Below are positions 1 through 6,565 of a stretch of 12,320 nucleotides of DNA, piece after piece. The DNA comes from a bacterium (lineage in GTDB: Bacteria > Desulfobacterota > Anaeroferrophillalia > Anaeroferrophillales > Anaeroferrophillaceae). The notes under the pieces were generated by a model, which was given only the letters and a program-made list of their open reading frames with translations, had not been told where the DNA came from and searched no databases. The DNA lies in assembly GCA_029940125.1 (NCBI GenBank), contig JAOZRP010000034.1:1-12320 (forward strand), in the 5' to 3' direction. Position 1 is the stretch's first letter; the number at the start of each line of letters is the position of its first letter. The translations under genes were made by a program, and so were the position numbers.

Positions 1-1221
1 TGCAAAGCTCTAGATATGGCTGCTACTGCCGGTGCGCCTTTTGTCGGCCTTAATGATTCCGGCGGTGCCCGGATTCATGAAGGGGTTGCCAGCCTGGGTG
101 GCTATGCGGAGCTTTTCTACCGGAACACCATTTATTCTGGGGTTATTCCCCAGATTTCCGGGATTCTTGGTCCCTGCGCCGGCGGTGCCGTTTATTCCCC
201 GGCGATTATGGATTTTGTGGTGATGACCGAAAAGACCAGCTACATGTTCATCACCGGGCCGAATGTTATCAAAACGGTAACCAATGAAGAAGTTACCCAG
301 GAGAAGCTGGGCGGGGCTTCCACCCACATGTCGGTCAGCGGGGTTGCCCATTTGGCTGGCAAAGATGATCAGGGAACCATTGAGACGATCAAAAAGCTGT
401 TGAGCTACCTGCCGCAGAGCAACCGCGAAAAGCCCCCCCTCTTTCCCTATGACGGCGAAGTGGAGCAGGTGCTGCCCGAGTTGAATGAGGTGGTGCCGGC
501 CGATCCCCGGAGGCCTTACGATATCAAGAAGATTATCAAGGGAGTGGCGGACTACAATGAGTTTTTTGAAATCCAGCCGCGCTACGCCCGCAACATGGTG
601 GTCGGCTTTGCCCGTTTTAACGGGGAGTCGGTGGGGATTGTCGCCAACCAGCCGAATTTCATGGCCGGCTGCCTCGACATCAATGCTTCTGACAAGTGTT
701 CCCGATTCATCCGCTTCTGCGACTGTTTCAACATTCCTATTTTGACCTTTGTGGATGTTCCCGGTTACCTGCCGGGCACCGCCCAGGAATACGGCGGCAT
801 CATCCGCCACGGGGCGAAAATCATTTTTGCCTACGCCGAATCGACTGTCCCCAAGATTACCATTACCACCCGTAAATCCTACGGTGGCGCCTACTGCGCC
901 ATGTCGTCGAAGCAGCTCCGTTCGGATATTCACTTTGCCTACCCGACGGCGGAATTCTCCGTTATGGGACCTGATGGAGCGGTGAACATCGTCTTCAGCA
1001 AAGAGTTGAAAAATGTCGATGACCCCGCCGCCCGTCGGGAAGAACTGGTGGCTGAATACCGGCAGAAATTTGCCAATCCCTACCGGGCGGCATCCTATGG
1101 TTTCGTTGATGAAGTCATCAAACCGGAGATGACCAGGATTAAAATCATCCGGGCTCTGGAAATGCTCCAGGACAAGGACCAGGAAAAGCCATACAAGAAA
1201 CATGGAAATATTCCGTTGTAG
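1..1221 (+). CDS. Biotin-dependent acyl-CoA carboxyltransferase subunit (propionyl-/methylmalonyl-CoA type), 5' truncated
   Basis: This is the carboxyltransferase subunit that moves a carboxyl group between biotin and propionyl-CoA/methylmalonyl-CoA. It could be the beta subunit of propionyl-CoA carboxylase, of methylmalonyl-CoA decarboxylase, or the 12S subunit of methylmalonyl-CoA:pyruvate transcarboxylase. The frame is open from base 1, so 406 residues are present. The family is usually 510-520 long, so roughly 110 N-terminal residues lie outside the window. Visible family motifs are SGGARIHEG (bases 58-84), GGAVYSPA, GESVGIVANQP, DVPGYLPGTAQEYGG and TRKSYGGAYCAMSSK, covering both crotonase-like halves and their oxyanion-hole glycines. 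The ATG at base 16 is internal to the conserved fold and is not the real start. The mutase gene follows 80 bases downstream, which supports methylmalonyl-CoA as the substrate. No biotin carrier or biotin carboxylase gene is in the window, so the exact complex cannot be decided. Confidence 0.93.
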   Translation, partial: CKALDMAATAGAPFVGLNDSGGARIHEGVASLGGYAELFYRNTIYSGVIPQISGILGPCAGGAVYSPAIMDFVVMTEKTSYMFITGPNVIKTVTNEEVTQEKLGGASTHMSVSGVAHLAGKDDQGTIETIKKLLSYLPQSNREKPPLFPYDGEVEQVLPELNEVVPADPRRPYDIKKIIKGVADYNEFFEIQPRYARNMVVGFARFNGESVGIVANQPNFMAGCLDINASDKCSRFIRFCDCFNIPILTFVDVPGYLPGTAQEYGGIIRHGAKIIFAYAESTVPKITITTRKSYGGAYCAMSSKQLRSDIHFAYPTAEFSVMGPDGAVNIVFSKELKNVDDPAARREELVAEYRQKFANPYRAASYGFVDEVIKPEMTRIKIIRALEMLQDKDQEKPYKKHGNIPL

Positions 1222-1301
1222 TTGGTGGTTCGGCAGGAGTGGGAAAAGTATAAAAATGGATTATGATTGCCACCGGCATACCATGATAAGGAGGGGAAAA
1301 C

Positions 1302-2969
1302 ATGACCTGTGATGAACACAAGCAAGCATTTCAGCAACGTCAGCAGCAGTGGCAGGAGCTGGTGGACAAGGCCTGCGCCCGTTTCCCGGAGCGGCGGGAA
1401 AATTTCGCCACCACTTCCGGGATAGAGATGAAGCGCCTGTTTACGCCTGAAGATGTAGCCCAGGTGGACTATACCGAAGACATTGGTTTTCCGGGCATGT
1501 ATCCTTTCACGCGCGGGGTTCAGCCAACCATGTACCGGGCCCGTTTCTGGACTATGAGACAGTATGCCGGTTTCGGTTCGGCCGAGGAAACCAATAAAAG
1601 GTATAAATACCTGCTCGAAAACGGTCAGACGGGTCTGAGCGTCGCCTTTGACCTGCCGACCCAGATCGGTTATGACTCCGACCATGAACTGGCGGAAGGG
1701 GAAGTGGGCAAGGTGGGGGTTGCCATTGACACCCTTGCCGACATGGAAACCCTTTTTGACGGGATTTCCCTGGACAAGGTCAGCACCTCGATGACCATCA
1801 ATGCCCCGGCTGCCGTGCTGCTGGCCATGTACGTGGCCGTGGCGGAAAAGCAGGGTGTGGCCCCAGAACAGCTGCGCGGCACCATCCAGAATGACGTCCT
1901 GAAAGAGTATTTTGCCCGGGGCACCTATATTTTTCCGCCGTCGCCGTCAATGAAAATCATTACGGACATCTTTGCCTTCTGCAAGGACAACCTTCCCAGT
2001 TGGAACACGATCAGCATCAGCGGCTATCACATCCGCGAGGCCGGATCCACGGCGGTGCAGGAGGTTGCCTTTACCCTGGCGGATGGACTGGCCTACGTCG
2101 ATGCGGCGGTTAAGTCTGGGCTGGATGTGGATGTTTTTGCCAAGCGGCTGTCCTTCTTCTTTAACGTGCATAATTCATTTCTGGAAGAAGTGGCCAAGTT
2201 CAGGGCCGCCCGTCGCCTGTGGGCCCGCCTGATGAAAGAACGGTTCGGGGCCAAGAAGCCGGCGTCGATGATGCTGCGTTTTCACACCCAGACAGCCGGC
2301 TGTTCCCTGACCGCTCAGCAGCCTGACAACAACGTGATCAGGGTGACTATCCAGGCCCTGGCCGCGGTTTTGGGCGGCACCAATTCCCTGCATACCAATT
2401 CCCGTGACGAGGCCCTCTGCCTGCCTACCGAGGATTCCGTCCGCATTGCCCTGCGCACCCAGCAGATTATCGCTTATGAAAGCGGGGTTGCCGACAGCGT
2501 GGATCCCCTGGCCGGCTCCTACCTGGTTGAGTCCCTGACCAGCCAGATAGAAGAGCAGGCCCTGGCTTATATCAAGAAAATCGATGATTTGGGCGGGGTG
2601 GTCAAGGCTATCGAGGCCGGGTATATTCAAAATGAAATCGGCGACAGTGCCTACGCCTATCAGAAGGCAGTGGAAGCCCAGGAACAGGTTATCGTCGGGG
2701 TAAATAAATTTACCATCGAGGAAACGCCGCCTGAAAACCTCCTGACCATTAAGGCCGAAATGGAATTGAAGCAGCGGCAGAAACTGGCCCAGGTAAAAGA
2801 ACAGCGGGACAAGGAGGCGGTGTCGAAAGCCTTGTCCGAGCTGAAACAGGTGGCGGAAGACGGCGGCAACCTGATGGTGCCGATTCTGGCGGCGGTGAAG
2901 CAGTATGCCAGCCTGGGCGAGGTGTGCGGCGTGCTGCGCCAGGTTTTTGGTGAATACCAGGAACAGTAA
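1302..2969 (+). CDS. mcmA1: Methylmalonyl-CoA mutase, large (catalytic, N-terminal) subunit
   Basis: This is the substrate-binding TIM-barrel subunit of adenosylcobalamin-dependent methylmalonyl-CoA mutase, which interconverts (R)-methylmalonyl-CoA and succinyl-CoA. It has 555 residues and lacks the C-terminal B12-binding domain, which is encoded separately at 3140. Residues that separate this enzyme from related mutases are readable. Tyr88 in MRQYAGFG corresponds to the catalytic Tyr89 of the Propionibacterium enzyme (isobutyryl-CoA mutase has Phe there, 2-hydroxyisobutyryl-CoA mutase Ile). Arg206 in ARGTYIFPP and His243 in SISGYHIREAG match Arg207 and His244. Other signatures are SVAFDLPTQIGYDSD, FHTQTAGCSLTAQQP and GGTNSLHTNSRDEAL. 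The ATG start is preceded by AAGGAGG at 1288-1294 with 7-base spacing. The charged C-terminal part (about residues 480-520, rich in K, Q and E) is probably the helical linker or docking region. Cobalamin-independent functions are unlikely because a B12 subunit and MeaB follow. Confidence 0.96.
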   Translation: MTCDEHKQAFQQRQQQWQELVDKACARFPERRENFATTSGIEMKRLFTPEDVAQVDYTEDIGFPGMYPFTRGVQPTMYRARFWTMRQYAGFGSAEETNKRYKYLLENGQTGLSVAFDLPTQIGYDSDHELAEGEVGKVGVAIDTLADMETLFDGISLDKVSTSMTINAPAAVLLAMYVAVAEKQGVAPEQLRGTIQNDVLKEYFARGTYIFPPSPSMKIITDIFAFCKDNLPSWNTISISGYHIREAGSTAVQEVAFTLADGLAYVDAAVKSGLDVDVFAKRLSFFFNVHNSFLEEVAKFRAARRLWARLMKERFGAKKPASMMLRFHTQTAGCSLTAQQPDNNVIRVTIQALAAVLGGTNSLHTNSRDEALCLPTEDSVRIALRTQQIIAYESGVADSVDPLAGSYLVESLTSQIEEQALAYIKKIDDLGGVVKAIEAGYIQNEIGDSAYAYQKAVEAQEQVIVGVNKFTIEETPPENLLTIKAEMELKQRQKLAQVKEQRDKEAVSKALSELKQVAEDGGNLMVPILAAVKQYASLGEVCGVLRQVFGEYQEQ

Positions 2970-3050
2970 CTTTTTGCCGGGTTGTGTCATTGCCATCCGT
3001 GAACTGATTTTTTGGATGGAACGCCGGTTCTCATTTGTTTGGTTGTTTCT

Positions 3051-3122
3051 TTGATGTTGTACCGAAAGCTGATTGCTGAAAGTGTTCATCCGGAAATGGC
3101 CATTTCCGGATGAACAATAAAT
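3051..3122. repeat. Dispersed intergenic repeat, copy A
   Basis: This stretch in the mcmA1-mcmA2 gap aligns with 5171-5238 in the mce-recR gap. From 3065 to 3115 the two match without gaps at 34 of 51 positions by hand count. A further block, TTGATGT plus a few bases, matches at 3051/5171 after a 4-base indel, and TAAAT matches at 3118/5234. Copy A contains a perfect 34-base palindrome near its 3' end. Both copies are non-coding and lie upstream of a gene start. Confidence 0.6.
3083..3116. repeat. Perfect 34-base palindrome upstream of mcmA2
   Basis: The half-site TGTTCATCCGGAAATGG is followed immediately by its exact reverse complement, a 17-bp inverted repeat centred between 3099 and 3100. 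As RNA it would form a stem of about 15 bp with a GGCC tip. It ends 10 bases before the Shine-Dalgarno sequence of mcmA2. No T-run follows, so it is not a standard terminator. A processing or protective mRNA hairpin, or a protein-binding site, fits better. Confidence 0.85.
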
Positions 3123-3139
3123 AAATGGAGGATGTCCAG

Positions 3140-3535
3140 ATGGCTAAAAGAATAAAAGTATTGGTTGCCAAACCGGGATTAGATGGCCATGACCGGGGCG
3201 CGAGGGTCGTTGCCCGGGCATTGAGAGATGCCGGGATGGAGGTTATTTATACCGGCATACGGCAGACGCCGGAACAGATTGTGGCCACGGCGATCCAGGA
3301 AGATGTTGATGCCGTGGGGCTCAGCTGCCTTTCGGGAGCTCACAACAACCTGTTTCCCAAGGTCGTTGCCCTGCTGAAGGAAAAAGGTGCCGAAGATATT
3401 CTGGTTTTTGGCGGCGGCATTATTCCTGACGGTGATATTGCCGGGCTGAAAAAGGCCGGCATCAAGGAAATTTTCCGTCCGGGATCATCCACGGATGAGA
3501 CCATCAAGTTTCTTACCGATCATGTGAATCAATAA
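3140..3535 (+). CDS. mcmA2: Methylmalonyl-CoA mutase, small (B12-binding) subunit
   Basis: This is a stand-alone cobalamin-binding domain of 131 residues that completes the mutase encoded upstream. The base-off/His-on signature DGHDRG lies at residues 15-20, with His17 the expected lower axial ligand to cobalt. SCLSGAH (62-68) and the glycine turn FGGG (90-93) complete the DxHxxG...SxL...GG pattern of the family. An in-frame ATG at 3125 is available, but the GGAGG at 3127-3131 falls inside that extension and sits 8 bases before the ATG at 3140. MAKRIKVLVAKPGLDGHD is also the usual N terminus of such subunits, so 3140 is chosen. The subunit is separated from mcmA1 by about 170 bases containing a large palindrome, so the two subunits may not be made in a simple coupled way. 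Confidence 0.95.
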   Translation: MAKRIKVLVAKPGLDGHDRGARVVARALRDAGMEVIYTGIRQTPEQIVATAIQEDVDAVGLSCLSGAHNNLFPKVVALLKEKGAEDILVFGGGIIPDGDIAGLKKAGIKEIFRPGSSTDETIKFLTDHVNQ

Positions 3536-3613
3536 TTTTCTGCGCTGGTGTGAATGATCCAGTGCCGTTGTTGATGGTATGATGGTTGTAAGATTGAAGA
3601 GATAAAAGTTTTT

Positions 3614-3620
3614 AAGGGGG
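3614..3620 (+). promoter_or_regulatory. Shine-Dalgarno deciding a TTG start for meaB
   Basis: AAGGGGG lies 5 bases before TTG at 3626 and overlaps the alternative GTG at 3620, which would leave no spacing. It therefore argues for a rare TTG initiation codon. Confidence 0.65.
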
Positions 3621-3625
3621 TGCTT

Positions 3626-4594
3626 TTGACTAAGATAATTGAAGGGCTGGTGAAAGGCAATGTTCGGTCACTGGCCAAAGCCATCACCGTGGTTGAAAAT
3701 GATCGCCCGGGTAAAAAAGAGTTGCTAAAAGCGGTTTTTCCCCAGACCGGCAATGCTTATTTGATTGGCATCACCGGGCCTCCCGGGGCGGGAAAAAGCA
3801 CGCTCACTGATAAACTGATTACACTTTTGCGGCAGCAGGGGAAGACGGTTGGTGTCATTGCGGTTGATCCTTCAAGTCCTTTTTCCGGTGGTGCCATTCT
3901 GGGTGATCGCATTCGTATGCAGCAGCATGCCCTGGATGAAGGAGTTTTTATCCGCAGTATGGCGACCCGCAGTCATTTGGGAGGGTTGGCCAAAGCCACG
4001 GTTGATGTTATTCACCTGCTTGATGCCGCCGGCAAGGATGTTATTATTGTAGAAACAGTGGGTGTGGGACAGGACGAGGTCGATATTGTCAAAATAGCTC
4101 ATACAACGGTGGTGGTGATGGTCCCCGGATTGGGAGATGCCATCCAAATTGCCAAAGCCGGGGTGATGGAGATCGCGGATATCTTTGCGGTTAACAAGGC
4201 CGACCGGGAGGGGGCGGATAAGCTGGTGAATGAGTTGAGGTCAATGTTGGATATGGCTACCGGTGACTGGAAGCCGGACATTTTTCAAACGGTGGCTAAA
4301 AATGACCAGGGAATTGCGGATTTATTGGCTGGCATTTATCAGCACCGGGAATTTGTGCAAAATGCCGGGTTAGACAAGGAAAAGTTCAAGTCCAATGTCC
4401 AACGGGAACTGTGCACCTACCTGATGGATGGAATAGTTGAATTAGCCCAAGCCTGTGCCGGCTATGAATCATTGGTTCAGGCTATTTATCAAAAGGAAAT
4501 GACCCCGTTGGAAGGGGCTGAAAAATTGTTTCAGGAAATGGGGATCAACAATGAATGGTTGATGGTTGGAGGAGATAATGCTGAAAAAGGTTGA
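3626..4594 (+). CDS. meaB: Methylmalonyl-CoA mutase-associated GTPase MeaB
   Basis: This is a G3E-family GTPase chaperone that gates adenosylcobalamin loading into methylmalonyl-CoA mutase and protects it from inactivation. From the chosen start it has 322 residues, normal for the family. The P-loop GPPGAGKS is at residues 51-58. The family-specific DPSSPFSGGAILGDRIRM follows at 81-98, the switch/Walker B segment ETVGVGQDE at 143-151, and the guanine-specificity motif NKAD at 190-193. The C-terminal roughly 100 residues form the helical dimerisation arm. A GTG at 3620 would add two residues, but it overlaps the AAGGGGG Shine-Dalgarno sequence (3614-3620). The TTG at 3626 has the right spacing and gives MTKIIEGLVKGN, so a TTG start is proposed. 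The 3' end overlaps the epimerase gene by 17 bases. The old name ArgK reflects an early misassignment to arginine transport. Confidence 0.95.
   Translation: MTKIIEGLVKGNVRSLAKAITVVENDRPGKKELLKAVFPQTGNAYLIGITGPPGAGKSTLTDKLITLLRQQGKTVGVIAVDPSSPFSGGAILGDRIRMQQHALDEGVFIRSMATRSHLGGLAKATVDVIHLLDAAGKDVIIVETVGVGQDEVDIVKIAHTTVVVMVPGLGDAIQIAKAGVMEIADIFAVNKADREGADKLVNELRSMLDMATGDWKPDIFQTVAKNDQGIADLLAGIYQHREFVQNAGLDKEKFKSNVQRELCTYLMDGIVELAQACAGYESLVQAIYQKEMTPLEGAEKLFQEMGINNEWLMVGGDNAEKG
4568..4572 (+). promoter_or_regulatory. Shine-Dalgarno of mce, inside meaB
   Basis: GGAGG, 5 bases before the ATG at 4578, sits within the last codons of meaB. The arrangement implies translational coupling of the two genes. 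Confidence 0.7.
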
Positions 4595-4979
4595 TCATAT
4601 TGGCATTGCCGTCCATGATCTTGAGGAAACGGCAAAATTTTATCGTGATGTATTGGGAATGGAATTGCAAGGTGTTGAAGAAGTTGCCACCCAAAAGGTT
4701 AAAGTTGCTTTTTTCAAAATTGGTGAAACGAATATTGAGTTGGTAATGCCTACCAGTGAAGATTCTCCGGTAGCAAAATATTTGCAGAAAAAAGGTGAAG
4801 GTATTCATCATATCTGTTATGCTACCGATGACATCGAGAAGGAAATTGAAAATGTGAAGGCAAAAGGAGGGAGGATGATTGATGAAACTCCCCGTCCCGG
4901 AGCCCATGGAGCCCGGGTTGCCTTTATTCATCCGAAAAGTTCTAAGGGGGTTTTAACGGAATTGTCGCAAAAAGGATAA
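4578..4979 (+). CDS. mce: Methylmalonyl-CoA epimerase
   Basis: This VOC-fold metalloenzyme interconverts (S)- and (R)-methylmalonyl-CoA, linking the carboxyltransferase product to the mutase substrate. It has 133 residues, the normal length. Two beta-alpha-beta-beta-beta halves are visible, starting DHIGIAVHDLEETAKFY (residues 6-22) and GIHHICYATDDIE (75-87). Likely metal ligands are His7, one of His77/His78, and Glu128 near the end (GVLTELSQ). The frame is open from a TTG at 4566, but GGAGG at 4568-4572 lies 5 bases before the ATG at 4578, which is therefore the start. This start lies inside the end of meaB, so translation is probably coupled. Its codons are visibly richer in A and T than those of the large mutase subunit or the downstream operon. 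It is the last gene of the methylmalonyl-CoA module. Confidence 0.94.
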   Translation: MLKKVDHIGIAVHDLEETAKFYRDVLGMELQGVEEVATQKVKVAFFKIGETNIELVMPTSEDSPVAKYLQKKGEGIHHICYATDDIEKEIENVKAKGGRMIDETPRPGAHGARVAFIHPKSSKGVLTELSQKG

Positions 4980-4987
4980 CGCCTTTT
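4970..4987 (+). terminator. Weak candidate terminator after mce
   Basis: AAAAGG and CCTTTT pair across a 6-base loop and overlap the mce stop codon. The stem is short and A/U-rich with only four T residues at its end. It may be a weak or partial terminator, and nothing better is visible in the next 100 bases. Confidence 0.3.
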
Positions 4988-5170
4988 GACTGCTTCGGGG
5001 AGGGAATCCTTTGGAAATAAAAAATTACTGGACATCCGTAAATAAAGTTATATACATATAAATATCATTAGTTGCTCTATAGGCGTTTAGCCGTTATGGT
5101 AATAATTACCGCGTGTTTCTTTTGGCAAACCGTTGCCTGATGGATTTTTATTGCTTATGAACATTATGAC

Positions 5171-5238
5171 TTGATGTATTCAAACTGACCGCTGTAAACA
5201 TTCATCGGGATCGGTATGTTTCCGGATCAACGCTAAAT
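5171..5238. repeat. Dispersed intergenic repeat, copy B (diverged)
   Basis: This is the counterpart of 3051-3122. The outer arms are best conserved (TTCATC at 5201-5206, TTTCCGGAT at 5219-5227, then AAC), while the centre has diverged and the palindrome is imperfect. It ends about 13 bases before the candidate recR -35 element. Confidence 0.55.
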
Positions 5239-5250
5239 CACAAATCTTGC

Positions 5251-5277
5251 TTGACAAAGCCGGTTGATTCCTCTAAT
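5251..5277 (+). promoter_or_regulatory. Candidate sigma-70 promoter for recR
   Basis: A perfect TTGACA at 5251-5256 is followed after 15 bases by TCTAAT at 5272-5277, five of six matches to TATAAT. The spacer is shorter than the ideal 17. An alternative -10, TACAAT at 5282-5287, has no well-placed -35. Transcription would give a leader of about 50 bases before the recR start. Confidence 0.45.
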
Positions 5278-5287
5278 TGTATACAAT
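5276..5287. promoter_or_regulatory. 12-base palindrome overlapping the recR promoter
   Basis: ATTGTATACAAT is a perfect palindrome overlapping the end of the proposed -10 and the expected transcription start. Its position suits a repressor operator. TTGTATACAA-like sites are reminiscent of GntR/FadR-type operators, but no regulator gene is present and this is only a resemblance. Confidence 0.4.
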
Positions 5288-5332
5288 ATGGCCGTTGTCG
5301 CTTAAGATTTCTTCCGGACGGAGCAGGTGGTG

Positions 5333-5932
5333 ATGTATAAATACCCGGAACCGCTTAAAAAATTGGTGGAACAGCTAATGAAACTGCCCGGGGTTGGTCG
5401 TAAGACCGCTGACCGTCTAGCTTTTCACATTGTTCGCCTGTCGCCGCCGGAGGCCCTGCGTTTGTCGCAGGCCATTCAGGAAGTCACCTCCCGCCTGCAG
5501 CTTTGTTCTCATTGTCAAAACCTGACTGAAATCGACCCTTGTCCATTATGCTCTGATCCTGCCAGGGATAAGCGCTTGCTGTGTGTGGTTGAGTCGCCTG
5601 CCGATGTAACCGCCATTGAAAAATCCGGGGCGTTTAAAGGCTGTTATTTCGTATTGCATGGGGCGGTCGCCCCGCTCCAGGGCGTTGGTCCCGAGGACCT
5701 GCGCCTTGACCGGCTCAAAAACCTGGTAATTCAGCGATCGGTAAGAGAAGTCATTATTTCTACCAACCTCACGGTTGAGGGCAATGCGACCGCGGTATAT
5801 ATTGCGGACCTTCTCAAACCGTTGAACGTGCAGGTAAGCCGGCCGGCCTGCGGTCTGCCGGTGGGAGCCGATATTGAATATATGGATCCGGTAACGATTG
5901 AAAAGTCTATCAGTGGCCGATGTAAATTGTAA
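5333..5932 (+). CDS. recR: Recombination mediator protein RecR
   Basis: RecR works with RecO (and RecF) in the cytoplasm to load RecA on single-stranded DNA coated by SSB during gap repair. The protein has 199 residues, typical of the family. In order it shows a helix-hairpin-helix (LPGVGRKTADRLAF, residues 18-31), a four-cysteine zinc finger (Cys58, Cys61, Cys70, Cys73) and a Toprim domain beginning at RLLCVVESPADVTAIE (81-96). Two in-frame GTG codons at 5327 and 5330 precede the chosen ATG. GGAG at 5320-5323 is 9 bases from the ATG, so the exact start is uncertain by two codons. Its frequent neighbours dnaX and ybaB/ebfC are absent upstream, where the epimerase lies instead. A 73-base gap separates it from the oxidoreductase operon, so it may share transcription with that operon. 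Confidence 0.96.
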   Translation: MYKYPEPLKKLVEQLMKLPGVGRKTADRLAFHIVRLSPPEALRLSQAIQEVTSRLQLCSHCQNLTEIDPCPLCSDPARDKRLLCVVESPADVTAIEKSGAFKGCYFVLHGAVAPLQGVGPEDLRLDRLKNLVIQRSVREVIISTNLTVEGNATAVYIADLLKPLNVQVSRPACGLPVGADIEYMDPVTIEKSISGRCKL

Positions 5933-5933
5933 C

Positions 5934-5952
5934 GATAATGATAATGTTGTCT
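5934..5952. promoter_or_regulatory. Possible Fur-like site before the oxidoreductase operon
   Basis: Two tandem GATAAT hexamers (5934-5939 and 5940-5945) match the first 12 positions of the classical 19-base Fur box, but the remaining positions match poorly (13 of 19 overall). The site starts 2 bases after the recR stop and about 60 bases before porG. Iron control would make sense for an operon encoding around eleven iron-sulfur clusters, but no clear promoter is seen here. Confidence 0.3.
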
Positions 5953-6005
5953 ACACCAGGAGTGGTTATTGACGATTCTGGATTCCGGGATGAAGGAGAG
6001 TATTC

Positions 6006-6563
6006 ATGATTGAAGTCAGAATTCATGGGAGAGGCGGTCAGGGAGGAGTGACCTCCGCGGAGATGCTTGCCATTGCTGCCATTAATGAGGGGAAATTTGC
6101 CCAGGCTTTTCCAAGCTTCGGCCCGGAAAGGCGGGGGGCGCCGGTTGTTGCTTTTGCCCGGGTCAGTGACATCAAGATCCGCAACCGGACGAAGGTGTAC
6201 GCGCCGGATATCGTCGTAGTTTTGGATCCATCGGTTTTAAGCATTGTTAATGTGGAAGAGGGGTTGAAGGATGACGGACTGCTGGTCATCAACAGCCATA
6301 AAACCATCGAAGAGCTGCGCCGGGAATACGGTTTTAAAACCGAGATGGCCCAGGTGGATGCCACCCATATTGCCATGGAGGAGCTGGGATTGCCGATTAC
6401 CAATACCACCATGCTGGGGGCCCTGGTAAAGGGAAAGGAAATAATTTCGCTTGATTCCCTGGTGGCGCCGCTTGAGAAGCGTTTTGGACGCATCGCGTCC
6501 CGTAATATTAAAGCCATGCAGCGGGCGTATCAGGAAACGGTAGTGGCGGGAAAGGAGTCATAA
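6006..6563 (+). CDS. porG: Pyruvate (2-oxoacid):ferredoxin oxidoreductase, gamma subunit
   Basis: This is the gamma (CoA-binding-domain) subunit of a four-subunit 2-oxoacid:ferredoxin oxidoreductase, 185 residues. Family motifs are the glycine-rich GRGGQGG at residues 8-14 and SFGPERRGAPV at about 37-47, followed by the conserved VYAPDIVVVLDPSV region. AAGGAG at 5993-5998 sits 7 bases before the ATG. It is the first of seven closely packed genes, and the next gene starts 2 bases after its stop. The gamma subunit alone does not fix the substrate; pyruvate is inferred from the alpha and beta subunits. Confidence 0.92.
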   Translation: MIEVRIHGRGGQGGVTSAEMLAIAAINEGKFAQAFPSFGPERRGAPVVAFARVSDIKIRNRTKVYAPDIVVVLDPSVLSIVNVEEGLKDDGLLVINSHKTIEELRREYGFKTEMAQVDATHIAMEELGLPITNTTMLGALVKGKEIISLDSLVAPLEKRFGRIASRNIKAMQRAYQETVVAGKES

Positions 6564-6565
6564 AA

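Larger units (their letters stand above)
4980..5332. other. A+T-rich intergenic region between mce and recR
   Basis: No convincing protein or RNA gene is seen in these 350 bases. They hold an A/T-rich run (TATATACATATA near 5048-5059), a 13-base palindrome GGTAATAATTACC at 5098-5110 and a small inverted repeat GGCAA/TTGCC at 5124-5137. They also hold the diverged repeat copy (5171-5238) and the candidate promoter and 12-base palindrome at 5251-5287. The length suggests an independent transcription start for recR. Confidence 0.6.

Noticed and set aside
10..1203. Long open frame on the minus strand opposite the carboxyltransferase gene
   Set aside because: The plus-strand frame contains many conserved family motifs. 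The antisense frame has no recognisable domain and is open because of codon bias on the coding strand.
2993..3019. Candidate terminator after mcmA1 (CCATCC/GGATGG)
   Set aside because: The stem is only 6 bp with a 15-base loop. The T-run lies inside the loop rather than after the stem, so it does not have terminator geometry.
2175..3089. Minus-strand open frame of about 300 codons opposite mcmA1 and the following gap
   Set aside because: It is almost entirely antisense to conserved mutase motifs, has no recognisable protein family, and begins at the repeat rather than behind a ribosome site.
2970..3139. Cobalamin riboswitch upstream of the B12-binding subunit
   Set aside because: The gap has a simple palindrome but I could not recognise the B12-box sequence or the multi-helix arrangement, and it is only about 170 bases long.
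5122..5137. Possible sigma-54 promoter (TTGGCA...TTGC)
   Set aside because: The GG and GC elements are separated by 9 rather than the required 10 bases. The sequence is better explained as a small inverted repeat GGCAA/TTGCC.
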